A stretch of DNA of 64,000 nucleotides from Dactylosporangium vinaceum (GCF_019904175.1 NZ_CP061913.1:11160001-11224000), one strand, 5' to 3'; shown: positions 1-9,180, counted from the first letter of the stretch. Program-made: numbers and translations. Notes: generated by a model from the sequence alone, not told the origin.

Positions 1-1034
1 ACCAGGTTGCCCAGGCCGCGCCGGGCCAGCCGGTCGGTGACGGCGGTGATGGCGGCGCGCTTCTCGGCCACGAAGAGGACCCGCTTGCCCCGGGCCACCA
101 GCGACGCGATCAGGTTGGCGATGGTCTGGCTCTTGCCGGTGCCGGGCGGGCCCTTGATCACGCTGTGCTGGCCGGCCAGGACGGCGTTTATCGCATAGTT
201 CTGCGAGGAGTCGGCGTCGAGGACCAGGAACTCGTCCTCCGGCGCGATCCAGTCGGGGTCGCGCAGGCCGATGGCGCCGGCCGGGCGCAGCGCGGCCTGG
301 GCGTCGCGGTCGCCGGCGATGGCCGCGATGACGTCGTGCTCGACCAGGGCCCGGGCGCCCACCCGCAGGTCGGTGACCATGGGGAGCTTGGCGTAGGAGA
401 AGGTGCCGAGCACGAACCGGGGGCTTATCGCGAAGCCCTTGACCCGGGCCGCGGCCTCCTTGCCGAGGCGCTCGTAGAGCGGCTGGGCGTCGAACCCGGC
501 CTCGTAGCTGACGAGCTCCTCGAGCTCGTCGGCGTCCAGCCGTACGCCGAAATCCTCTTCGAGGAGCTGCAGCAGCGTCGGGTTCAGCTCCAGGTCACCC
601 TGCAGGGTGAGGTCGAAGTCGTCCTCGGCGGCGCCGCGGGCCCGCAGCTGGGCCGAGCGCAGCAGGACCGGGGCGGCCGGAGCGGGCCCGGCGCCGGGCG
701 GCTGGTCCCAGGTGGCGCTGCCGATCGCGGCGAAGCAGGTCTCGATGCCCCGCTCCTCGGTCAGCTCGCGGGCCTTGTTGCGGATGGTCCGGGCCCGCTT
801 GATCGCGGCCTGGTGCGCGTCCCGATCGGCGAAGAGCTGGCCCAGCGGCAGGGTGCGCCCGCCGAGCAGGGCCTGGAGCGCGACGGGGTCGGCGGCGCTG
901 AGGTCGAGCGTGCCCGCGCGCAGGTCGCGGTAGAACAGCAGGGTATTGCGCCCGCCCAGGTCGATCAGCTGTGACCGCCAGCGACGGGCCGCCTCCTGCA
1001 CGAGCGTTCCCCGCCGGGCGACAGCGTCCTCCAC
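1..1034 (-). CDS. DUF4011/AAA superfamily I helicase-like protein (5' part, runs off the left edge)
   Basis: Only the N-terminal 344 or so residues are inside the window. From the GTG at 1034 the protein has, at about residues 19-34, the WRSQLIDLGGRNTLLF segment typical of DUF4011 N-termini. At residues 294-301 it has the Walker A motif GPPGTGKS, followed by QTIANLI and then RVLFVAEKRAA, which is motif Ia of UPF1-like superfamily I helicases. The reading frame is continuous between these motifs. Full-length members are usually more than 1,000 residues and often end in a restriction-endonuclease-like domain, so some belong to DNA-restriction or repair loci; nothing in the window shows that here. 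Family call is firm, cellular role unknown. Confidence 0.82.
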   Translation of the reverse strand, partial: MEDAVARRGTLVQEAARRWRSQLIDLGGRNTLLFYRDLRAGTLDLSAADPVALQALLGGRTLPLGQLFADRDAHQAAIKRARTIRNKARELTEERGIETCFAAIGSATWDQPPGAGPAPAAPVLLRSAQLRARGAAEDDFDLTLQGDLELNPTLLQLLEEDFGVRLDADELEELVSYEAGFDAQPLYERLGKEAAARVKGFAISPRFVLGTFSYAKLPMVTDLRVGARALVEHDVIAAIAGDRDAQAALRPAGAIGLRDPDWIAPEDEFLVLDADSSQNYAINAVLAGQHSVIKGPPGTGKSQTIANLIASLVARGKRVLFVAEKRAAITAVTDRLARRGLGNL

Positions 1035-1076
1035 GCTGCGAGCGTATCGCCCGGGGCAAGTGATAGATCGGCGTCT

Positions 1077-2039
1077 TCAGAGGGCCATCCCGTGGTGGTC
1101 GGGATGCCGGCCGAGCCAGCTCGAGTAGCGCTCGTTACGGCGCACCGCGTCCGCGTAGGACTCGATCGCATAGGCCCAGACCTGCGAGGCGACGCTCGCC
1201 GCGGGCCCGTCCGGAAGCCAGCCCAGCATCTGCCGCCAGTGCAGGGGCGCCCCGGCGATGGGTACCGCCGCCAGCCCCGCCATCGGCCGCAGGGTCGCCT
1301 GGCACAGGCCTACCGCGTCGCCGGACTCGATGAGGTCGATCGCCCCGCGCACCTCGGTCTCGAAGAGCACCTTCGGCGTGAACCCGGCCCGCGCGCAGGC
1401 CGCCGCGTGGCAGGCCGAGAAGCACCCGTCCCCGGGCGCGGCCACCCACTGCGCGCCGGCCAGCTCGGACAGGTCCACCTCGTCCCGGTCCGCGAGCTCG
1501 TGGCCCTCCGGCAGCAGCAGGAACACTGGATCGGCCGCGACCGCCCGCCAGGCCAGCCCCGTGTCGGTCGCCGGCGGCGCGTCCCCGCACGCCCCGACGA
1601 GCACGAAGTCGAGCTTGCCGGCCAACACGAGGTCGCCCAGCTCCGCGGACGACCAGGACGCGTGCGTGGTGACCTGCGCGGCCGGGTGGTTGCCGATGAT
1701 CCGGCGCACCAGTCCGCCGAGGATCGGGCCGTTGACGGCGCCTATCCGGTATCGCCCCGCCCGCTCCGCCGCGCTGGCCAGCCGAGTGGCCTCGTCCTGC
1801 AGCCCCTTCACCGCGGGCAGCAGCACCCGGGCCCGGGACAGCACCAGCTCACCCAGCGGCGTGGCCCGCGCCCCGCGCCGGTCCCGCTCGAAGAGCACCC
1901 CGCCGAGCGCCCGCTCGATGCGCTGCAGCTGAGCGGTGAGCGCCGGCTGGGCCAGGCCGAGCACTGATGCGGCCTTCGTCACGCTGCCGGCGTCAGCGAT
2001 CGCGCACACGACCCGCAGATGCCGCAGCTCCAGTTCCAT
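1077..2039 (-). CDS. LysR-family transcriptional regulator
   Basis: 320 residues starting MELELRHLRV, the usual beginning of LysR winged helix-turn-helix domains. The recognition region SVTKAASVLGLAQPALTAQLQRIE lies at about residues 20-43. The remainder is a periplasmic-binding-like effector domain of normal length. I chose the ATG at 2039 because an earlier in-frame start at 2111 would add a non-conserved tail. The gene is divergent from the DUF998/SDR pair at 2174, so by the usual LysR arrangement it probably controls that pair and itself. Direct repeats in the intergenic stretch are candidate binding sites. Effector unknown. Confidence 0.9.
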   Translation of the reverse strand: MELELRHLRVVCAIADAGSVTKAASVLGLAQPALTAQLQRIERALGGVLFERDRRGARATPLGELVLSRARVLLPAVKGLQDEATRLASAAERAGRYRIGAVNGPILGGLVRRIIGNHPAAQVTTHASWSSAELGDLVLAGKLDFVLVGACGDAPPATDTGLAWRAVAADPVFLLLPEGHELADRDEVDLSELAGAQWVAAPGDGCFSACHAAACARAGFTPKVLFETEVRGAIDLIESGDAVGLCQATLRPMAGLAAVPIAGAPLHWRQMLGWLPDGPAASVASQVWAYAIESYADAVRRNERYSSWLGRHPDHHGMAL

Positions 2040-2059
2040 AACTAGGAACGGTAGGACTG

Positions 2060-2147
2060 TAGATACCCTGCTAGATACCCTTGAGGCATCGAGAACTGCC
2101 GTTTTACACAAACGTCAAAATTGGTTGTACCCCCTGTGGGTATTCGA
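2060..2147. promoter_or_regulatory. Repeated TAGATACCC elements between lysR and the DUF998 gene
   Basis: TAGATACCCTG begins at 2060 and TAGATACCCTT at 2072, two copies exactly 12 bp apart. A related inverted element, GGGTATTCGA, lies at 2138-2147. They sit just upstream of the LysR start and inside the divergent promoter region, so binding by that regulator is a reasonable inference. No clean T-N11-A palindrome was identified. Confidence 0.4.
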
Positions 2148-2173
2148 CCACGCTATGGAATTAGGCTGGCCTG

Positions 2174-2755
2174 GTGATCAACCGCTGGGCCGCCGCCGGT
2201 TCCGCGGTCGTCGGATCGTTCGGTGCGGTGGGGCTGGCCACGGCGGTCGCCGGGTCGGCACCCTGGCGGTACGTCTCCGAGTCGGGCGTCCCCGGCGCTC
2301 CCCACGCCCCGCTGTACCAGGTCAGCCTGGTGCTGCTGGCGGGCTCCCTGGCCCTGCTGGCGGTGGCGACCCGCCCGGTCTGCGGGCTCATCGCGCTCTC
2401 CTTGGCCCTGTCCTCCCCCCTGGCCGCCCTGTCGGGGGTCGTGCACTGCAGCCCCGGCTGCCCGCTGCCGCCGTACGAGTCGACGACACCGCAAGATCTG
2501 GTGCACGCGGCCGCGGCCATCGGGGCATTGTTGCTGTGTGCGCTCGCGATCCTGCTGTACTGGTTCCGGGTCCGCTGGATCGCCTGGCTGGGCATGCTGA
2601 TCGCCTGGCCGCCGCTGATCCTGTCGGCCGTCGGTGTCGTGTTCGTCGGGCGATCGCTGTTCACCGGGGTGATGGAGCGCGCCGCGCTCGTCGGCGTCTC
2701 CGCGTGGGTCGTCGTGGCCGCGGTGCGGCACGCCCGGGTCCGGGAGCCGCAGTGA
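2174..2755 (+). CDS. DUF998-type six-helix membrane protein
   Basis: 193 residues from a GTG start, almost entirely hydrophobic. Roughly six membrane spans alternate with short polar loops, and a CSPGCPLPP stretch lies in a loop near residues 92-100. Size and pattern match DUF998 integral membrane proteins, whose function is not known. The stop codon overlaps the GTG of the following short-chain dehydrogenase in a GTGA junction, so the two are translationally coupled. The divergent LysR gene is the likely regulator. Confidence 0.75.
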   Translation: MINRWAAAGSAVVGSFGAVGLATAVAGSAPWRYVSESGVPGAPHAPLYQVSLVLLAGSLALLAVATRPVCGLIALSLALSSPLAALSGVVHCSPGCPLPPYESTTPQDLVHAAAAIGALLLCALAILLYWFRVRWIAWLGMLIAWPPLILSAVGVVFVGRSLFTGVMERAALVGVSAWVVVAAVRHARVREPQ

Positions 2756-3531
2756 GCCGCACGGTGGTCATCACCGGGGCCAGCGCCGGCATCGGCCTCG
2801 CCGCCGCCCGCCGGTTCGCCGCCCAGGGCGACCGCCTGATCCTCCTCGGCCGGGACGAGCGCCGCCTGGCCGCCGCCGGCGAGGAGACCGGCGCGACGAC
2901 CGTCCGCGCCGACTTCGGCGACCTCGACCAGGTCCGCACGGCCGCCCGGGCGATCCGGGACGCCTGCGAGCGCATCGACGTGCTCGTCAACAACGCCGGT
3001 GGGCTCTATCGCGGGCCGAAGGCCCTGGTGGTCAACCACCTCGCCGGGTTCCGGCTGGCCCACGAGCTGCTCGACCGGCTTTACGCGGCCGGGACCTCGC
3101 GGATCGTCACCACCGCGTCCCTGGCCGAGGCGTGGGGCGTGCTGAACGTCGACGATCCGCTGAGGCCCTCGCTCTGGCACCGGGCCCGGTGGCTCTCCTA
3201 CGGCTCGTCCAAGCAGGCGAACATCCTGTTCACCCAGGAAGCAGCGCGGCGGTGGGGAGCACACGGCGTGCTCCCCGTGGCCTTCTTCCCGGGGCTGGTG
3301 CGCAGCCGGTTCGCGTCCAGCAGCCCGCTGTTCATGCTGGCCAAGCCGGTGCCGGTGCTGTTCGCGTCACCCGATCGGGCGGCCGGGCGGCTGCAGTGGC
3401 TGGCCGACGCCCCGGCCGCCGAGCTGGTGCCGGGCGGCTACTACTTCCTGCGCGAGCTCTTCCCGGCGACCCCGCGCTCCACGAGCCCCGACCGGGCCGC
3501 CCGGCTGTGGGAGTCCTCACTCCGCGTGTAG
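2752..3531 (+). CDS. Short-chain dehydrogenase/reductase
   Basis: 259 residues starting at a GTG that overlaps the stop of the upstream membrane protein. It has the Rossmann glycine motif TGASAGIG near residue 8, NNAGG near residue 80, a catalytic Ser in TTASLAE and YGSSK (YxxxK) near residue 145, so an NAD(P)-dependent oxidoreductase with a complete active site. Sequence flavour is that of retinol-dehydrogenase/WW-domain oxidoreductase-like SDRs. Substrate unknown. Its 3' end overlaps the convergent NRDE gene by 15 bp. Confidence 0.9.
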   Translation: MSRTVVITGASAGIGLAAARRFAAQGDRLILLGRDERRLAAAGEETGATTVRADFGDLDQVRTAARAIRDACERIDVLVNNAGGLYRGPKALVVNHLAGFRLAHELLDRLYAAGTSRIVTTASLAEAWGVLNVDDPLRPSLWHRARWLSYGSSKQANILFTQEAARRWGAHGVLPVAFFPGLVRSRFASSSPLFMLAKPVPVLFASPDRAAGRLQWLADAPAAELVPGGYYFLRELFPATPRSTSPDRAARLWESSLRV

Positions 3532-4218
3532 CGGGACCTCCGACCACTGCGCGTCGGGCCCCGGGTTGGCCGTGAAGTCGTAGCGCACGCCCGGCTCCCC
3601 GATCGCCACCAGCGAGGCCGAGCCGGAGCCGTAGAGCAGGCCCTCCACCTCGCGCCGCACCAGCAGCGGCCGCACCGCCGCCCCCGTGAACTCGCCGCCG
3701 GAGAGCAGCCCGATCCAGTCGCCCCAGGCCTGCGCCGGCGGCACGCCGGGCTTCGGATCGGGCGTGGCCGCGGCGTGCAGCGGTGCGAAGTCGTTCACGT
3801 CCACGCCCTGGTTGACGAACACGTGGTCGCCCGGCTCGAGCAGGCGGTGGGTGACCTCCGCCCCGTCCCAGGTGATGACCGAGACCTCGGTCGGCTCGGC
3901 GCGGACCAGGTGGAACGAGTCGAACGAGCGCAGCACCTCGTCGTCGGGCGTCTTCGGGGCCAGGGGCAGCGAGCCGCGGGTGGGCCGGTCGCCCGCCGGG
4001 GGCAGGTGCGGAAACCCGTTGAGCAGCGCGGTCACGCTCGGGCGGGCCGGGTCCACGGCCAGCCAGGTGCCGCCCGCGGTGCTGTCGCGGCCGCCGAAGC
4101 GGCCCGGCCAGTGTTCGGCCGGCGGCTCCCAGGGGCGGGCCAGGTACTCGTCGCGGACCGCGGCCAGGAGAACCGGCCAGGTGGCGTCGGGGTCGAAGCG
4201 GAGGAGCACGGTGCACAT
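3517..4218 (-). CDS. NRDE (TANGO2-like) family protein
   Basis: 233 residues beginning MCTVLLRFDPDA. Cys2 directly after the initiator Met is the hallmark of the NRDE/TANGO2 family, in which it resembles an N-terminal nucleophile. That is why the ATG at 4218 is preferred over the in-frame one at 4269. Further family-like features are GRDSTAGGTWLAVD near residue 43 and a conserved C-terminal LYGSGSASLVAI segment. The start lies 11 bp after the stop of the upstream GGDEF-EAL gene on the same strand, so co-transcription is likely. Biochemical function in bacteria is unknown. Confidence 0.82.
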   Translation of the reverse strand: MCTVLLRFDPDATWPVLLAAVRDEYLARPWEPPAEHWPGRFGGRDSTAGGTWLAVDPARPSVTALLNGFPHLPPAGDRPTRGSLPLAPKTPDDEVLRSFDSFHLVRAEPTEVSVITWDGAEVTHRLLEPGDHVFVNQGVDVNDFAPLHAAATPDPKPGVPPAQAWGDWIGLLSGGEFTGAAVRPLLVRREVEGLLYGSGSASLVAIGEPGVRYDFTANPGPDAQWSEVPLHAE

Positions 4219-4229
4219 GGAAGCGAACG

Positions 4230-6716
4230 TTATGCCCCGCCCAGCTGCGGGACTCGGGCGGTAAGCCAATCGGCGAACTCGTCGGCCGGCAGCGGCTTGG
4301 AGATGTAATACCCCTGGACCAGGTTGCAGCCCTCCCGGCGCAGGTGGAGCAGCGTCTCCTCGTCCTCGACGCCCTCGGCCACGACCATGAGGTCGAGCGC
4401 GTGCCCGAGCTGCACGGCCGAGCGCACCACGGCCCGGTCGCGGTGGTCGACGGCGATGCGCTGCACGAACGAGCGGTCGATCTTCATCTCGTGGATCGGC
4501 AGCTCGCGGAGGCGGCCCAGGGAGGAGTACCCGGTGCCGAAGTCGTCGATGGCGAGCTTCACGCCCAGGGCGTGCAGGCGGTCGAGGATGACCAGAGCGC
4601 CTGTCGGGTCGGCCATGATGCTGCTCTCGGTGATCTCCAGGGTCAGGGCGCTGGCCGGGACGCCGGCCTGGCCCAGGAGCCGGTCGACGATGTCGGGCAG
4701 GTCGTGCTCCTGGAGGCTGTTCGGTGAAAGGTTCACCGCCACGTGCATGTCGTGGCCCATCCGGCGCCAGCTCGCGCAGCGGCGCAGGGAGACCTCGAGC
4801 ACGTGCAGGGTCAGCGGGCGGATCAGGCCCGAGTGCTCGGCCAGGGGGATGAACTCGTCAGGCGGGACGAAGCCGTGCACGGGGTGGTGCCACCGGGCCA
4901 GCGCCTCGGCCCCGACGACCAGGCCGGTCGCGGTGGAGAGCTTGGGCTGGAAGACGACCACGAGGTCGCGGCGCTGGATGGCCTCGCGCAGGTCCGCGAC
5001 CATGGCCAGGCGGCGCGGGCTGTTGCGGTCGTCGTCGCTGGTGTAGACGCGCACGCCGGTGTGGGAGTTCTTGGCGACGTACATGGCGACGTCGGCCCGC
5101 TGGATGAGCGAGTTGGCGTCGTGGCCGTGCTCGGGCGCGAGGGCGATGCCGATGCTGACCCGGGCGTTGAGCCGGAGGTGGCCGATGGGGATCGGCTGCT
5201 CCATGACGGCGCCGAGGTCGTCACCCACGGCGACCGCCGACTCTCCGGTCTGGATGCCGGGGAGGAGCACCGCGAACTCGTCACCGCCGAACCGGGCCAC
5301 CGTGCCGCGGTCGCCCAGCCGCTCCTGGAGCCGCTCGCCGACAAGCCGCAGGAGCTGGTCGCCCACGTCGTGGCCGAGTGCGTCGTTGACGTCCTTGAAC
5401 CGGTCCAGGTCCATCAGGAGCACGGCCACCGGCGTGCCGGCGGCCCGGTGCCTGTCGGTCAGGGCCTGGAACCGCTGGCGGTTGATCAGGCCGGTGAGCG
5501 GGTCGTAGGTGGCCAGGCGCTCGTTCTGGGCGACCTCCCGGCGCAGGTCGTCGAGCAGCCGGGCCTTGGTGAGCGAGAGGCTGGCGTGGTTGGCGAGGGC
5601 CTGGAACAGCCGCACGTGCTGCTCGCCGAACGTGGGGATGTCCGGGAGGCTGTCGGCCACGAGCAGGACGCCCGTCTCGTGGTCGTTCAGCGGCACGGGC
5701 ACCGCGATGCCGTCGGCGATGGAGCCGATCACCCGCGTCCCCTTGGCCACGAGCACCGGCTCCCCGGCCCGGGCCGGCTGCCACCAGGCGGTCTCGGGCA
5801 GAGCGGCGGCCGTGTTGATCTCGAAGGCGCTCCGGCCGTGCATGCGCAGCCTGACATGGGTACCGTCGGCGCCCGGAATGATGAGCTCGGCCCGCTCGGC
5901 CCGCAGCTGGTCCCGGGCCTGTTCCAGGACGATCCGGGCGACGCCGCGGGTGTCGAGGGAGCCGTCGAGGGCGCGGGTGAAGGCGTAGAGCTCCTCGACC
6001 TGCTGGTGGCCCTGACTCTGCCGGACGAAGGCGCGGTAGGCGCTGTAGGTGACCGCGGCGACGATCGCCAGGAGCGCGATGGCCCGGGTGTCGCGCTCGA
6101 TCGCGAGGGCGCTGATGAGCCCGATGCTGGTGGTGACGGCGACCAGCGGGAGGCCCTGCAGCGCGCTGGGCAGCCGGCGCCACTCGGATGGGTCGTCGTG
6201 CAGCGCGATCACGGCGGTGACCAGGACCGCGGCGATGACATCCGAGATCAGCATGACGATGAGGACGTAGAGCCACTGCTTCGGCCCGTTCGACGGGTGG
6301 GGGCCGGCCAGCATGCTGAGCAGTACCGCCGAGGCAGTGGTCTGCACGCCCAGAAGGGCGATGTTGAAGCCCAGTTTGATGCCCCGCTGGCCGCGCAGGA
6401 GGGCCAGGCCGGCGACGCCGCCGATGAGCCGGGCGCAGAGCAGCAGTGTCGGGTCGACCGACAGCAGCCCCAGCACCATCGGGATCTCGCTGAGGCTCAT
6501 CGCGTGCCCGCCGCGGCGGACCCGCACGTGGATCGCGAACCCCTCGGTCAGCGCGAAAGCGACGAGCAGGATCGCGAGCGGGACGGGGTCCGGGTCGGCC
6601 GGGAGGCCGAAGGTCCGGATACGCACCGCGTGGGCAGCGACGGTCGCGATGCCCAGCCACAGGCTGAGCATCGCGACCCGCGCATCCGGGCGACTCCAAC
6701 CGCGTACTTTCGTCAT
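4230..6716 (-). CDS. Membrane-anchored GAF-GGDEF-EAL cyclic-di-GMP protein
   Basis: 828 residues. An N-terminal membrane block of about 7-8 spans (residues 13-230) is followed by a GAF-like domain (about 245-390), a GGDEF domain with intact GGDEF at 477-481, and an EAL domain with EAL at 604-606 and DDFGTGYSSL at 724-733. Both catalytic motifs look complete, so the protein could both make and degrade cyclic di-GMP, with the membrane and GAF parts as inputs; which activity dominates cannot be told from sequence. It lies between the subtilase gene (30 bp upstream) and the NRDE gene (11 bp downstream) on the same strand. Confidence 0.93.
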   Translation of the reverse strand: MTKVRGWSRPDARVAMLSLWLGIATVAAHAVRIRTFGLPADPDPVPLAILLVAFALTEGFAIHVRVRRGGHAMSLSEIPMVLGLLSVDPTLLLCARLIGGVAGLALLRGQRGIKLGFNIALLGVQTTASAVLLSMLAGPHPSNGPKQWLYVLIVMLISDVIAAVLVTAVIALHDDPSEWRRLPSALQGLPLVAVTTSIGLISALAIERDTRAIALLAIVAAVTYSAYRAFVRQSQGHQQVEELYAFTRALDGSLDTRGVARIVLEQARDQLRAERAELIIPGADGTHVRLRMHGRSAFEINTAAALPETAWWQPARAGEPVLVAKGTRVIGSIADGIAVPVPLNDHETGVLLVADSLPDIPTFGEQHVRLFQALANHASLSLTKARLLDDLRREVAQNERLATYDPLTGLINRQRFQALTDRHRAAGTPVAVLLMDLDRFKDVNDALGHDVGDQLLRLVGERLQERLGDRGTVARFGGDEFAVLLPGIQTGESAVAVGDDLGAVMEQPIPIGHLRLNARVSIGIALAPEHGHDANSLIQRADVAMYVAKNSHTGVRVYTSDDDRNSPRRLAMVADLREAIQRRDLVVVFQPKLSTATGLVVGAEALARWHHPVHGFVPPDEFIPLAEHSGLIRPLTLHVLEVSLRRCASWRRMGHDMHVAVNLSPNSLQEHDLPDIVDRLLGQAGVPASALTLEITESSIMADPTGALVILDRLHALGVKLAIDDFGTGYSSLGRLRELPIHEMKIDRSFVQRIAVDHRDRAVVRSAVQLGHALDLMVVAEGVEDEETLLHLRREGCNLVQGYYISKPLPADEFADWLTARVPQLGGA

Positions 6717-6746
6717 TAATCGCCCTGTTTGTGCCGAACTCTTCGG

Positions 6747-8552
6747 TTAATCCCAGATGGAGCTGGACCAGTAGCTCCCACTCCAAGTTCGGCCGCTCCA
6801 GGTGTTTCCTGACCAAGTTCGGCCGCTCCATGTGCGTCCGTCCCAAGTGGCCCCGCTCCAGGTCCGCCCGCTCCACGTCCGGCCGTCCCAGTTGGTGCCC
6901 GACCAGGTGGCGCCGCTCCAGCTCTGCATCGTGAGCAGGCCCGGCAGCAGACCGGCCTTCATGCCCGTGCCGGTCCAGGTCGCGCCGTTCCAGGTGCCAC
7001 CGGTCCAGGCGGTGCCGCCAGAGGCTGCCTTGGCCCAGGTGGTGCCGTTCCACGCCTTGCCCATGATGTCCTTCTCGCCGGTCAGCTCGACGCCGCTCAC
7101 GGGGTCGGCGACGTGGGCGGTGCCGCGGGACGCCTCGAGCGTCCCCGTGCCGGTGGACGCCGCCCAGGTCTGGGTGGCGGCGGCCGCGGTGGGCGTCGGG
7201 GCGTTGACGGCGTTGCGGATGTTGAGCTCACCGGCGCCGCTGCCCAGCTTCTCGGCCAGGGGCAGGAAGTCGGCGGTGCTCGTGAGCAGCTTCTTCACCT
7301 GGTCCGGGGTCAGCGCCGGGCGCTGCTGGAGCAGCAGCGCGACGGCCCCCGAGGTGATGGCCGCGGCCTGCGAGCTGCCGCTGCCGCGGAAGTAGCGGCC
7401 CGACGTGTCGCCCGGGACCAGCCCGGTCGGGTAGTTCACGTCGACGTACGAGCCGGGGTCGCGCAGACCCACGATCGACTTCCCGGGCGCGGTCAGGTCG
7501 ACCGACCGGGTCGCGTTGCCGCGGCTGCTGAAGTCGGCCACGACGTCGTCCGCGCGCGACTCGGTCGCCTTGGAGTCGGCCGCGCCGACCGCGATGACAT
7601 ACGGGTTGACCGCCGGATTCGACAGCTTGGCCCGGGTGGTGCCGTCGTTGCCGCCGGACACGACAACGGTGATGCCCTTCTTCCAGGCCGACTCGACCGC
7701 GTGCGACAGGGGGTCGAGCTTCTCGTCCTGGTTGGAGTCGGTGCCGAAGGACAGGTTGATGACCCTGATGTTCAGGCCGGGGTCGTTGCGGTGCGCCACC
7801 ACCCAGTCGATGCCGGCGATGACCTGCGACACGTCGGTCGCCCCGTCGGCCGCCGCGACCTTGACGCTGACGAGCGTCGCGTTCGGGGCCATGCCTGTGA
7901 AGTTCGTCGGGTCGCTGACCGTCAGCAGGTTGGTGTTCGGGTCACGGCCGGCGATCAGGCCGGCCATGTGCGTGCCGTGGCCGAACGTGTCGGCGTAGCG
8001 CAGGGTCGGGCTCTGCGACTCGAACGACAGGTCCGGCCCGTTGATGATCCGGGTGGTGTCGTTGAGCCCGGTCACCGGCGCCACGCCCGAGTCGATAAGG
8101 GCCACGCCCACGCCCGTCCCGGCGATGTTGCGGCCGGACGAATCGAGCTTCTTCCACACGTCGAGCGCACCGGTGGCGCGCACGACGCTGAACATCGAGT
8201 TGGCGTCGCCGTCGGCGCGCCAGCTGGCCGCCTCCATGGCGACCGAGCCGTCCTCGGTCACACTGCGCACTCCTGGCGCGTACTGCAAAACGGACAGCTG
8301 GCTCGTCGGTACCTCCGCCACGAACCCGTTCACCACGGCAAGTGCTCGGCCGACCGTGCCACCCACGCGGGTCACCGCGAGAGCGGCCGCGATCGGGTCG
8401 TCGGCCTCGACGATGACGCGGGTGCGGCCGCCGGTGTTCACGGGCGGGCTGGTGGCTGCGACCGCCGGCCCGCCCGGTACGACCGCTCCTGCCACGATCG
8501 CTGCGATCGCGGCCGAAGCGACGCCCAGTGCGCTCCGGTATCTGCTCGGCAT
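6747..8552 (-). CDS. Secreted S8 (subtilisin-like) serine protease with C-terminal WxxxxW repeats
   Basis: 601 residues. A signal peptide ends near AVAA (residues 30-33) and an inhibitor-I9-like propeptide follows at about 42-108. The subtilase core has catalytic Asp154 (LIDSG), His192 (GHGTHMAG), oxyanion Asn302 (SGGND) and Ser394 in GSSQAAA, a variant of the usual GTSMAAP. After a Thr/Ala-rich linker, the last 57 residues place a Trp at every fifth position from 545 to 600 in units of the form RTWSG. The ATG at 8552 is preceded by GGAAGGGG at good spacing; an upstream in-frame ATG is less likely. Probably exported; natural substrate unknown. Confidence 0.93.
   Translation of the reverse strand: MPSRYRSALGVASAAIAAIVAGAVVPGGPAVAATSPPVNTGGRTRVIVEADDPIAAALAVTRVGGTVGRALAVVNGFVAEVPTSQLSVLQYAPGVRSVTEDGSVAMEAASWRADGDANSMFSVVRATGALDVWKKLDSSGRNIAGTGVGVALIDSGVAPVTGLNDTTRIINGPDLSFESQSPTLRYADTFGHGTHMAGLIAGRDPNTNLLTVSDPTNFTGMAPNATLVSVKVAAADGATDVSQVIAGIDWVVAHRNDPGLNIRVINLSFGTDSNQDEKLDPLSHAVESAWKKGITVVVSGGNDGTTRAKLSNPAVNPYVIAVGAADSKATESRADDVVADFSSRGNATRSVDLTAPGKSIVGLRDPGSYVDVNYPTGLVPGDTSGRYFRGSGSSQAAAITSGAVALLLQQRPALTPDQVKKLLTSTADFLPLAEKLGSGAGELNIRNAVNAPTPTAAAATQTWAASTGTGTLEASRGTAHVADPVSGVELTGEKDIMGKAWNGTTWAKAASGGTAWTGGTWNGATWTGTGMKAGLLPGLLTMQSWSGATWSGTNWDGRTWSGRTWSGATWDGRTWSGRTWSGNTWSGRTWSGSYWSSSIWD
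6753..6920 (-). repeat. Tandem 15-bp repeats encoding (R/A/N)TW(S/D)G pentapeptides
   Basis: Twelve tryptophan codons occur at exact 15-bp intervals at the 3' end of the subtilase gene, with the intervening codons mostly for S/D-G-R/A/N-T. The last two units are degenerate (SYWSS, SIWD). The array lies inside the coding frame and has no frameshift. Confidence 0.9.
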
Positions 8553-8676
8553 GCGGGCCCCTTCCATGGGTCGATGACTCGCCGTGATCCATGGTTGGGC
8601 AGTTAGCCGCGTCAGGTTGTCACCAGAACGGTCGCTCTTCACTCACGGTGCGTGACACGCGGCACGACCGGTTTTC

Positions 8677-9162
8677 CTAAACTTCGGCCGGGGTCCGCCG
8701 CACCGCCCCGGGCCCCGGCTGCGGGACCACGTCGCGGGGCGCGATCTCGTGGTGCCCCTCCTCGCAGATGAGTGTGGCGTGCACCCGCGCACCGCAGCCG
8801 CGGTGGACCTGCTCCAGTGGCGGCCCGCCGGGGTCGGCGAGGTAGCGGTCGCCCCACTCGCGGAGCGCGACGAACATCGGATAAAGATCAAAACCCTTTT
8901 CCGTCAGCCGGTACTCGTCCCGCGCCCGCGCGCCCGGCTCCCGATACGGCACCCGGCGCAGGATGCCGTTGTCCACGAGCACGCCGAGCCGGTTGGTGAG
9001 CACCTGCCGCGGGATGCCTGTCCGCACCCGCATGTCGTCGAACCGGAAGATGCCGTTGAAGACCTCGCGGAGCACTACGACAGTCCACCGCTCGCCGAGA
9101 ATCGCCATCGCCCGGCCGATCGTGCAGTTGTCGACGGACCACTCGAGTGCCCTAGGTCTCAT
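8677..9162 (-). CDS. HxlR-family winged-helix regulator
   Basis: 161 residues beginning MRPRALEWSVDNCTIGRAM. Cys13 followed by ILGERWTVVVLREVFNG is the classic HxlR/DUF24 N-terminus, where the Cys can be redox-sensitive. The recognition helix GIPRQVLTNRLGVLVDNGIL and a wing follow, then an extra C-terminal segment with a Cys/His pair (CGARVHATLICEEGHHE), unusual for the family and possibly metal- or redox-responsive. It is divergent from the thioesterase gene at 9230, with an inverted repeat between them that is very likely its operator. Confidence 0.88.
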   Translation of the reverse strand: MRPRALEWSVDNCTIGRAMAILGERWTVVVLREVFNGIFRFDDMRVRTGIPRQVLTNRLGVLVDNGILRRVPYREPGARARDEYRLTEKGFDLYPMFVALREWGDRYLADPGGPPLEQVHRGCGARVHATLICEEGHHEIAPRDVVPQPGPGAVRRTPAEV

Positions 9163-9180
9163 GCTCCTCAGGCTAACCCG

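Noticed and set aside
1936..3531. A 531-codon start for the short-chain dehydrogenase
   Set aside because: The extra N-terminus overlaps the DUF998 gene in another frame; the Rossmann motif begins a few residues after the GTG at 2752, which overlaps the upstream stop.
4743..6719. A 658-codon plus-strand open frame opposite the GGDEF-EAL gene
   Set aside because: Composition is Gly/Arg/Asp/Gln-rich with no motif, and it mirrors the codon pattern of the real minus-strand gene.
6753..6920. Possible CRISPR-like array
   Set aside because: The 15-bp period is a coding repeat for Trp pentapeptides with no spacers. No other regular repeat-spacer array was seen in the window.
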